DNA of 64,000 nt from Rhizoclosmatium globosum. Its lineage: Eukaryota > Chytridiomycota > Chytridiomycetes > Chytridiales > Chytriomycetaceae. Each line of letters starts with the position of its first letter. Position 1 is the first letter of the stretch. Shown piece after piece: positions 20,401 through 28,909 of this stretch. Under the pieces are notes generated by a model that made no database searches, had not been told where the DNA came from, and saw nothing but the letters and a program-made list of their open reading frames with translations. Where the stretch lies: contig MCGO01000101.1 of assembly GCA_002104985.1 (NCBI GenBank), positions 83,585 through 147,584 on the forward strand, written 5' to 3'. Both the position numbers and the translations under genes were made by a program.

Positions 20401-21924
20401 TGCCCAACTTCCAAGTTTCATCTCTCATTGGATACACAAACAAACTAAAAAATTGAAAGAAATTCAGAAACGTTTGCCAAAAGCAGCTTTGGCTGACATG
20501 AAGCCAGAGGTGGAAGGTTTACACGACACATACTGGACCACCGATGTTGCGACTGATGAAATGGCGAAAAGAGCCATATCAGTACTGAAGCTAAACAACC
20601 ACTTTTGGATGTTTCATCCAATCATTTGTCTGTCCGTCTCCCTTCTTTGGCTATATTACTTCCCTTGGGCAAGAATTTCGACAGATGTCTTGACGGTCAA
20701 CACAACGTGGAGAGTCCTTTGGCTGATGATGATACCCTACGCGATTATTTCATTTCTTGGTTTAGCTGTTCCAAGGATAGCGCTTTCAAAGGCTCAAATG
20801 GATTCAAGACCTGTCAAGCGGCGATATATTCGAAACTTTTACATTGTTAATGTGACAAAAGGATCAAATGAAGAAGCCGTGCGGTCCAGTTACGACGCGA
20901 TGAAGGCTTTTGATAAGTTGCATCCTGCAGTGAAAGCGATCGTCCTCTCTGATGAGCCTTACTCATTTGAAGGAACCAACAACATCGTTTGCCCTCGATT
21001 ATACAAGTCACCAAACGAAAAAGCCAAGGTATGACTACAAATTGTATTTGAATTATAACGCTAAATCTTTAAAATTAGCATAAAGCCCGTGCTCTCTCGT
21101 ATTTTGCAGAAACAATGAACTTAGATGAATATGACTGGGTCTTGCACATGGATGAAGAGTCTGTTATAGACCCAGAATCTCTGCGTCGCTGTTTTGACTT
21201 CATTCGATATGGTTCCAACGACTTTGGACAAGGGATCATCATTTACAACAGAAAATGGTATTGGAAAAGCTGGCTTATTACTGTAGCGGATGCTATTCGA
21301 GTTGGAGACGATCTTAGTAGATTCCACTTCCAAGCAACTGTATTTGAAAGACCTATTGTTGGCGTACACGGATCATTTTTGTTGTTGAATGGTAAAGTCG
21401 AGAAAGAAGTTGGCTGGGACTTTGGGTCACTTGCTGAGGACTTTGAATTCTCACACGCAGCTTGGGAAAAGGGTTTTACATTTGGAACAATTCATGGGAT
21501 TGTGATGGAGCAGTCACCAAGTTCGCTAGCAGACTTTATGAAACAAAGGCGCCGGTGGTATCTTGGTATCAGTCAAATCAAGGGCCTTTACAGCTTACCA
21601 GCTATTATGATAAAGCTATGGACAAGCGGACTCATTTGTTTGAGTGTAACTATTGTGAACATTGCCATGTCGTTCCTTGTTGATGGTTCTGGATCGCCAT
21701 TATGGCTTGTGACATTGAGCGCATTTAGTGTTGGAGTTTTGGTTTGGTTGTATATTTGGGGAATCATATTCCAGGATTTGCACCACAAGACTCCCTGGTA
21801 CATGATTATTGTACACGTGTTATCTGCCGTAGTTATTCAACCTATTGCAACTATTGTGGAGGCGGCGTCTATTTGTTATGCAATCCGCGATGCAATTATG
21901 GACTTTGAAGTGATTAAAAAGTAA
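17497..21924 (+). CDS. Fusion of acyltransferase-3 domain and egghead-like family 2 glycosyltransferase, multi-pass membrane protein
   Basis: Thirteen exons join in frame to 1,289 residues: 17497-17696, 17750-18059, 18109-18187, 18231-18343, 18391-18579, 18627-19135, 19179-19380, 19429-19452, 19497-19569, 19613-19728, 19776-20108, 20153-21028, 21079-21924. Residues 1-430 are mostly membrane helices and end in an AT3-like HPVILF segment, possibly a decayed acyltransferase. At about 437 WLDGMRGLSAAFIFADTFGTH starts an AT3 domain, running to about 780. A membrane region follows, then a GT2 domain from about 930: VLHMDEES (metal-binding DxD type), FGQGIIIY, WDFGSLAEDFEF (catalytic Asp), QRRRWYLGI, and C-terminal helices. 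These blocks resemble egghead beta-1,4-mannosyltransferases. Exon 12 is one open frame containing both the AT3 end and the GT2 start, so the fusion is not an artefact of joining two genes. Confidence 0.85.
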
Positions 21925-21976
21925 AAAGCAAAAGGGTTCACATGAATAAAATGAGATATGCTGTTTTATTTATCAA

Positions 21977-23770
21977 TTACAACCGGACGGTGACTATGTT
22001 GCTATAGCTACCTTGGCCATACTCATTCTCGCCAGACACTCGATATGAATATTGTCCAGTCTTCACCGCATCCTCAAGGAACGCTTCATTGCCAACAACA
22101 GCATCTGAAACATTACCAGATAACAACAAAAATGCTAGTGTTGGGTCAGAATCCAGATTCTCCAAGCCTCGCTCAACTTTGTAACTTTGCGCACCTGTGC
22201 TTCCCCTCCACCTCAAGCCCACCTTGAATGTCTCGTTATTCAATTTCTTGATTACTGGATCGAATAATATTGGTGCAAATACAGGAGGTTTCTGATAGAA
22301 TGTGTAGTTCTTCGGTGAATTGCTTGCGATCGAGAAATTCTTGATGAGCTGAACGGCCATAACTTCATCACTTCCGAACCCTGACTTGGTGATAGTTGTT
22401 CCACTACCAAGGATTTCATCTTGTACTACTTGAAATCCTGGCCAATGATACGACTGGAAAGAGTCAACTTCAGCGTGAGTCCAGAAGCTGCCGTTTCTGT
22501 TATGCGACCTCATACTCCATATCAACGCGCCAGCAGCTTGTGAAGAATTGACTGCGTTCAAAAGATTAGCGAATTCGCTGATGCTGTTGAGTCCAAATTC
22601 TCCCACGTAAAACAGCTTTTTGTACTTCAAAACCAGATCATGATCCTGCTTGAAGCGCTCTGCGTAACTTTGAGGTGGTTTTGGCTGAATGACAACTGAA
22701 ATCGTAACAGAGCCAATAATTGAACATAGACCTGCAACCAAAAACCCAAGAAACAACAGAATGGTCTTTGTTTTTACCATTTGAAGCGCATACTGTTCTT
22801 TCCCCTTTTTTGATTTGATTTTTAGAAGTGATAGAATTCCCTTCGTATCGTATGTTTCAAAACCGAATAAATCGGGTTTGAACCACATTAGACATGTCCA
22901 CAAGCAAAACACCATCGTCAATCCGGCACAAAAAATTGAGCCTGCGTATTCTTTAGGATCTGTTGGCGGAGGAGGTTGAATCTCGTAGTAGTGTCCAGTA
23001 AAGCCATCAACCGAATCATCAAGAAGGACTTTTTCTTCCCAGCCGTGGAAGCTCTCGGAACCGTCGATTACGTATTGCGTCACATTAATCTGTTGTTTTA
23101 ACAATTTCGTCACTTGAAGTGTCCAAGAAGCGGGAACGGGACCACTACGAAATGAAAGCTCATTTCCAGTCTCCCACGCGTAAATGCCAGATTCCTTGGA
23201 GTATGGCACACCAGTCAGCGTATTATTTCTGCTCGCAACAAATTCTGTCATGGCGAGAAAGTTAGAAATAACGCGTTGGGAGGTGAAGAATTCGTCTTGA
23301 GTTGCGTTATGAAAGTTTGAGAAGGCTGGGACACCTCCCCACCTGCCATTCAAGAATCAACTTTTTAGCGATTGACCAGCACTTAAGCGATCAACGTACC
23401 AGTCAAGCTTGTCTATAAGCGGCACAATGATCTTAATCCCAATGTCAGAAGCTGTTTTAAAGACTTCATCCATCACTCGGAACAGATCTTCGTTTGCATA
23501 TAGAACTGGGTCTTTGGTATTTGGGATCACAGTCCAGTTGAATCCGGTCTCAAGGTACTGCGATACCGATATGTGCGTGAGCTTGTTGACGGGAGCACCA
23601 TATGCCAAGGTATACATGCGAGTGACTGAGGTTCCAGCTTGGGCAAGCGATATCAATGTGTCTTGGATTTCGAAAGAGTTTGGAACGACGAAGGGTGTTG
23701 GATTGGCATCGTCAATAAGATGCAAGGCCGGGACATTGAAACCAAAGAATTTAGGGGCGCTCAGAGCCAT
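21977..23770 (-). CDS. GH5-like beta-mannanase interrupted by two transmembrane helices
   Basis: Exons 23770-23400 and 23342-21977 give 578 residues; splicing restores KLDWWGGVPAF across the junction. GH5_7-type features are the early block FFGFNVPALHL, VTRMYTLAYG, IYAWETGNELSF with the acid/base Glu, and FYVGEFG with the nucleophile Glu. Between the two catalytic glutamates lies a 110-residue insert with two hydrophobic helices (GSIFCAGLTMVFCLWTCLMW and ILLFLGFLVAGLCSIIGSV) joined by a basic loop. The C-terminus has a fibronectin/Ig-like strand pattern (SYKVERGLENL..YSYRVSGENEYG). There are many N-glycosylation sequons but no signal peptide at the chosen ATG. It is tail to tail with the AT3-GT2 gene, with 52 bp between stops. 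Confidence 0.8.
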
Positions 23771-24450
23771 GCTTGTCTTGTTGCTTTTCAATCGACTTCA
23801 ATTCGTTTTTGGGGGGGAAGCCTTGACGGGACAAGGATCCACTTCCGATCTCCACATTTTCAACCAGCCACATTAAATCGCATGCACCATAAAAAGGTGA
23901 TAACTGTTGAGGGATGGGATCTTGGTTTGGGTAAAAAATCATTTATTGATTTCATTACAACTGTGAAAATACTCAAAAACGAAACCTCACCAGAACAAGC
24001 TACCTACGCTCAAAAAAGAAGCTAACCGTGCCACAAAGTCTCGTAAGTGCTTCCATCTGAGGCATCCTGCCTCCCAGATTCAGACTTTGGTCTAATTCTC
24101 AGCACGATACAGCGGTCACCCCATTTGAATGATGGGAGACTGTATCATGAACCCTGTCAAATCGATTTGAAATTTGTGATGGTGATGTTTTATGGCGTGA
24201 TCCAATTCCGCTTATCTTTAAAGTATACCAAGAGTCGGTTTCATGTTGCAGTGTCTCCTTATGAAGAGATAAAGTTCATAAATGGACTTGTAAGTCAATT
24301 TAGATGATTTTCATACGATACTTGCGAATGCGGATACATCTTGGATACCGAGGCTGAAGAATAACCAAATTCCGAATTTTGATTGATTGAGAAGAAAATT
24401 AAAGTTGTACTGACGAAAGTGCTTTTCATATTCCAACAAGGTTTCACTGA
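23771..24450. other. Intergenic region upstream of the GH5-like gene
   Basis: 680 bp between the 3' end of CSN5 and the start of the GH5-like gene. No coding frame, RNA gene or repeat was supported. It presumably holds the GH5 promoter; a missing upstream exon encoding a signal peptide was looked for and not found. Confidence 0.5.
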
Positions 24451-25857
24451 TTATACACCCTCGTTGAACAAAACATTTTTAAGAACCTGTGCCATGACTC
24501 CGTGCAAACTCTCGACCCCAATCTTACATCCATCTTTGCTCACTTTCGCCAACTCACCACCCGACGATGCGTCACCCTTTCCACCTTTCTTCTTACCAAC
24601 TTCACCAATCATCATCGGTGCAGCCCTCGAAAGCGCCACCTCCGACTGCTCAATCTTGTCCGCAAGATCCGCAATCTGGCGCGCGGTATAATCCCAATTC
24701 TGGTATAAATCAATCAGCCCTGAATCCAATCACATAAACAAAACAAAATCAACCAGAAAACTCAACTGCAAGAATGGGATTCGCACTCAAAGTCCCAACC
24801 CAATACTTATTCCACAACAACTCCAACACGCCTTTATCCATCGCACTCGTGAAATAATCGACATCCATTTCGTAGTATCTGTTTGCATGGACACCGAAAT
24901 CTTCAATTTTGTTGAGTGGGATGCTTTGGTACTCAGACTGGGGCACGTCTGGAGGGGTGTAGGATTCGGGGTAGGTACGGAAGGCGCCGAGAGAGACTGC
25001 TCCGGATGAGATTGTGCGGTTTGGGTCGATGACTACGGCGCAGAAGGGCTCTTGGTAGGTTTGGTTGAGGAGTTGGGTTGAGACGTCGATTCCGGAGAGC
25101 CAGCAGCCGTAGCCTGGGTGGGAGTGGTACCAGCCGATAACGTTTTCGAGACGGCCAACCTGTTTTTTATGAGGATATTTTAGTAAATGGGTCTCTTTCA
25201 TTGGGTAGGGGATTTGAGTACGACATGGAATCAGTTGAAAGCCTTCTCCTTCACATTCACGTTCAATTATTTCGTTCCCACTTGATTCTTTCCAAACACG
25301 ACTTCAATCCTTCAGTGTATTCTCATTACACTCCGCGATCCACTTCCCCGATTCCTGACATCCACAAAGATACTACAAAAACTCACCTCCTTCCCTTTAA
25401 TAACATAATCAACCATATATTCATACCCTTCCTGTGCAGCATTCACTCTCGTCTCGGTTCCTTCAACAGGAAGTGCAAACGCATCCATCACAATCATTTG
25501 ATCACCAACAACCTTCCCTTGCATAAGTCCCATGACTTCAATGCTTCCACCTGAGCGCGCGTGCATAACCTATGAATAATGCAGTGTTAGAAGGGGGAGT
25601 GTGGAGAGTGGGTTGGGGGTATACAAGAAACCATTTTGACCAATGCCACGGCTGAAATGCGGACTTTCTTGAAATGGTTTGGATCTTTTGTCCATGGCTT
25701 CTCCTTCATGATTTGTTGCTGTTGGGCATTGTCGTAGGCAAAGATGTTGTCGACTTCGGAGATGTTGTTGTTGAGGGCAAAGGTCTGGTGTGCGTGGTTA
25801 GTACAGTAGCAAGGGTAACCATGGTAGCGATACCTTGAAAGCATCCTGGGCCTGCAT
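24451..25857 (-). CDS. CSN5: COP9 signalosome subunit 5 (CSN5/JAB1), deneddylating metalloprotease
   Basis: Exons 25857-25834, 25784-25632, 25569-25387, 25159-24767 and 24699-24451 give 333 residues, the usual CSN5 length. The JAMM zinc motif is complete: EVMGLM with the catalytic Glu, then [16 protein letters not shown] with both histidines and the Asp. The neighbouring blocks [52 protein letters not shown] and LLWNKYW are diagnostic. CSN5 removes Nedd8 from cullins and so controls SCF ligases, which fits the several F-box-like genes nearby. The last intron is placed so that LA joins NWDYTARQ, matching LTNADYTTGQ in animal CSN5. It shares a 92-bp upstream region with the divergent MMS2. Confidence 0.96.
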
Positions 25858-25949
25858 CTTTGAAAGGGATTCAAAGGATGGATTGAAGGTGGAGAATGGT
25901 TGCTTTGCAGTGTAGAAAAAAGACACGTTAAACTCTTCTTCCACAGACA
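25858..25949. promoter_or_regulatory. Bidirectional promoter of CSN5 and MMS2
   Basis: Only 92 bp separate the two divergent start codons, so the regulatory DNA must be shared or overlap the 5' UTRs. No TATA box was identified in it. Both genes act in ubiquitin-type signalling, which makes co-expression plausible. Confidence 0.6.
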
Positions 25950-26960
25950 ATGGCGACAGGTGCGTGCAAGATTAGGATTAGGAGAGAAGCTACGAGGTGG
26001 TAGTCCTTGAATTGTGTGAATTGGATTTGGGATTGGATTGGGATTGGCAAGGAGACCTTGGAGACCTTAAAACCATCCGTAACTAACTCATCCAACCTCA
26101 CCTCTTTAGTCCCACGTAACTTTAGGCTTCTCGAAGGTACATTATCATTCATTGAACCTCTTGCCATCCGTCTTCGAATCGACCAAGCTCTTGACAAACC
26201 CCCAACCCAACCCTCACAAACCAACAAACCAACAGAACTCGAAAAGGGCGAAAAGGGAATCGGAGACGGAACAATCTCATACGGTCTCTCAGACGGCGAC
26301 GACCTTCTCATGACAAACTGGCATGGAACTATCATTGGCCCTGGAAACGTTCGTGCTTTCAACAGTCTATACTACCCATAACCAAAACGTGTGACTCACC
26401 TTGTTTTGTCATAGACTGTCCATGAAAACAGAATTTACAGCTTGAGAATCGTGTGTGGGCCAGAGTACCCTGGAAAGGCGCCACTCGTGTCTTTTGCTAG
26501 TCGTGTGAATATGAGTGGTGTGAATCAGACGAATGGAAAGGTTCGTTTTTATTTTTTTGGCTCTGATGTGAGAGTGGGAGGGAGGGATGTGAATGCGTGG
26601 TTTATCGTGGTTCCGAAGGGTTTCGAATCGTGTGGAAGGCGATATTAACGCGATGTTCATCGAGTTGGATAAATATTGAGGATTCTATCGTGTTCAGGAA
26701 TTATGGGAATACTCTTCGCATGGATGGACATTGTCTCGTAGTCGCAGGAGCTTGCCTCTTTCTCATGTTATTGTTCTAGGTTGAGAAACTCGGGTGCTTG
26801 GATGCATGGAAATCTAGCTATACTATTGAGAATATTCTGGTTGAATTGAGAAGGTTCGTGTTTTGTTGTTTATCTTGGGACTAACGCTGCCTGAAACAGA
26901 GAAATGGGATCGCCAGCCAACAGAAAGCTTGCTCAACCAGCAGAGGGAAGCATGTTTTGA
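25950..26960 (+). CDS. MMS2: Ubiquitin-conjugating enzyme variant MMS2/UEV1
   Basis: Six exons (25950-25959, 26110-26136, 26236-26348, 26415-26540, 26780-26853, 26900-26960) give 136 residues: [78 protein letters not shown], and a C-terminus EGSMF. There is no active-site cysteine where E2 enzymes have one, as expected for a UEV. With Ubc13 it makes Lys63-linked ubiquitin chains for DNA damage tolerance. The first exon encodes only three residues plus one base, so automatic models will probably start wrongly. Introns of 150, 99 and 239 nt are longer than most in this window. Confidence 0.95.
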
Positions 26961-27249
26961 AGTTGCTGTTCAATAAGAATAAAACGTTGATGGCATGAAT
27001 GTGCTGTGATGAAATTGATTTGGTTCATTTCGTTACTTCATTTGATAATGGCAATTTGAAGAAGATCGATTTCTCATTTTAAATAACATATCTGTCTACG
27101 TTAGTCAAATTGAATTGATTTCAATCAGACACAGACCGCAGTAAATGATTTGAGCGAATAATCCAGTGAATTTCTGTCCAAGTATATAGGTAAAAGGTAA
27201 TATGCTTCAAAAGTATGTAGGTGTATTTTACAGTTTATTGATATTGGCC

Positions 27250-27732
27250 TTATTCTTCTGTGTGGTTCAAGACAACAGACAAAAATCTTGTACGGGTAGT
27301 TGAATTATGTAATTGAGTGAAGGTGTCTGGTTCGTGTAGAGTAGCTAAACTGCACTTGTCTTGTGTGCCGTATTGTAAGCATCTCATGCAAGCGCCATTC
27401 AACTCATTTTTAAAAGTGGGGGCAACAATGACACTCAAGTTGGGGGCAACAACACACTTTTTCTTGTCTTTCCTGCAACGGGTGCATGATTTAAAGCGTT
27501 CTTCTGGTCGTTGGGTGTTCAAGTAACCTGGAGCCAAGTCACATGCGTCTTTACGACGGATGCAATTAGTACAAGGACCAGAAGTTGAGCCAGGTATTTG
27601 AATGCATTTACGCTTCCTGTAGCGACAAGTACTGCACGCCGTGGAGAGCCAGTGGGATGATGATATTTGCATAGTTTTTGAATTCGTTGATTGTGATGAA
27701 GGGAATGAGTGAGTGGTTGTGGGGTTTGGCAT
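27250..27732 (-). CDS. Small protein with two tandem zinc-cluster (Zn2Cys6-like) motifs
   Basis: An intronless frame of 160 residues. The first cluster is canonical Gal4 type: Cys33-x2-Cys36-x6-Cys43-x10-Cys54-x2-Cys57-x6-Cys64, with basic residues RYRKRK in the first loop. A second follows: Cys83-x2-Cys86-x6-Cys93-x21-Cys115-x2-Cys118-x8-Cys127, with RKDKKK in its first loop and a longer middle. There is no room for the usual middle homology domain of fungal transcription factors. It could be a DNA-binding protein lacking an activation domain, or it may need a partner. Two zinc clusters in one short protein are unusual. Confidence 0.72.
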   Translation of the reverse strand: MPNPTTTHSFPSSQSTNSKTMQISSSHWLSTACSTCRYRKRKCIQIPGSTSGPCTNCIRRKDACDLAPGYLNTQRPEERFKSCTRCRKDKKKCVVAPNLSVIVAPTFKNELNGACMRCLQYGTQDKCSLATLHEPDTFTQLHNSTTRTRFLSVVLNHTEE

Positions 27733-27811
27733 TTCCTTTTGTTTTCCTCTTTTCCTTTCCTTCTCTTTCTTTTCTTTTCTTTATTTCTTCCACAATTAGT
27801 TTAGGATATTA

Positions 27812-27900
27812 CACAGCGACTCCCGGGAGTCGAAGGCTCCCCCCACTCATTGTGACTCACATGGGAGCCAGACATCATTCTCCTCCCGGGAGTCGCTGTG
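27812..27900. repeat. 89-bp fold-back element with perfect 18-bp inverted ends
   Basis: CACAGCGACTCCCGGGAG at 27812-27829 is the exact reverse complement of 27883-27900. Each arm contains the palindrome ACTCCCGGGAGT or CTCCCGGGAG. The element could fold into one long hairpin. Its left part (27820-27850) is repeated in inverted orientation near 28.8 kb. Confidence 0.85.
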
Positions 27901-28523
27901 GATTTGAATAGGAAAATTTCCACGGCGGCTCCCAGGAGCCCTTTTGGCTTGCAAATCAAAAGTTTGTTGTTTATGATGTGAATGTGTACTTTTACACTCT
28001 TTTCAAAAAGGAAAGAATTCCACAAATATAAGTGCTTTACCCCTCTTCTATGTGTCTTTAATTCTTTACTTCTTTCATCCCTCTTCCACTACATGAAAAA
28101 TACACTTCCTTTGCAACCTCCAATCCCATTCCTTAATTCAATGTAAGAAGTGGCAAAAGATAATGATTTATTATGTCAGATTGCAACTTTAGCATAAAAT
28201 CAGAAGTTTCCATTACCTGAGAATGAAATGCTATAATATTAACCTCTTCAGTGCACAGCGAATAATCTCAAGTACATTTTGCAGCTACCAACAACCCAAC
28301 GCTGGGGCAATAATATGGGTTGTTTCCCTTGAATAAATGGACTTGACAAGGATAAAGTGTTTCAACTGGTTGACGATGTGAATAAGGTCGCTATCTATTT
28401 AAGGGGCAGTACATACCTCACCAACTAATGCAATACAGCGTGCTCTCCTTGTCTGTCTGCTCTTGTTTGTGAAGTCAGCGTAAGAAGAATTTGTTAACGT
28501 GATCAAGTTAAACATCTTGGCAA

Positions 28524-28748
28524 CTACTTACTGCAAGGGTAGATAAGATCTCGAGTGAGCTCCGTAACTCCAACGGCATCATCGGGCTTCAGACAATGAG
28601 CGTTGAATGCTGTTTCCACCTCTGGTAAAAGTAGATCTCGTCCGTTGCGCTTCAACAGCCATACATGCGATGCAATGCGAAGATCTGATTGTCTGTGTTG
28701 CTTATCATTGATTGTTTTATTTGATGCTGTCCGAAAAGATGTACCCAT
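28524..28748 (-). other. Short open frame inside the repeat-bounded region
   Basis: From the ATG at 28748 the frame encodes about 74 residues, including HVWLLKRNGRDLLLPEVE and KPDDAVGVTELTRDLIYPC. A GTAAGT-like splice donor follows at its end, but no convincing downstream exon was found. It may be a captured gene fragment or chance. No family recognised. Confidence 0.25.
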
Positions 28749-28909
28749 AGAGATAAGAAGAAGAAAAAAGGGGAGAGGGAAAATGAAATTCAAATTATAT
28801 GACTCATGATGAGTGGGGGGAGCCTTCGACTCCCGGGAGCCGCCGTGGTTTTTCCATTAGTTTATTTGCATCGCCCCCAACAAACAAACAAACCAACGAA
28901 TCAGAACCA

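Larger units (their letters stand above)
27812..28848. repeat. About 1-kb region bounded by inverted repeats (MITE-like candidate)
   Basis: A 31-bp sequence at 27820-27850, beginning CTCCCGGGAGTCGAAGGC, recurs as an exact reverse complement at 28809-28839. A second, imperfect pair is CCACGGCGGCTCCC[A/G]GGAG at 27919-27938 and its reverse complement ending at 28848. Between them lies AT-rich DNA with no transposase frame. The right end lies about 60 bp upstream of the trehalose synthase ATG. No clear target-site duplication was identified. A non-autonomous DNA transposon is the simplest reading. Confidence 0.6.

Noticed and set aside
27316..27526. Plus-strand open frame opposite the zinc-cluster gene
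   Set aside because: It is the shadow of the minus-strand gene; the cysteine spacing on the minus strand is far more informative than anything on the plus strand.
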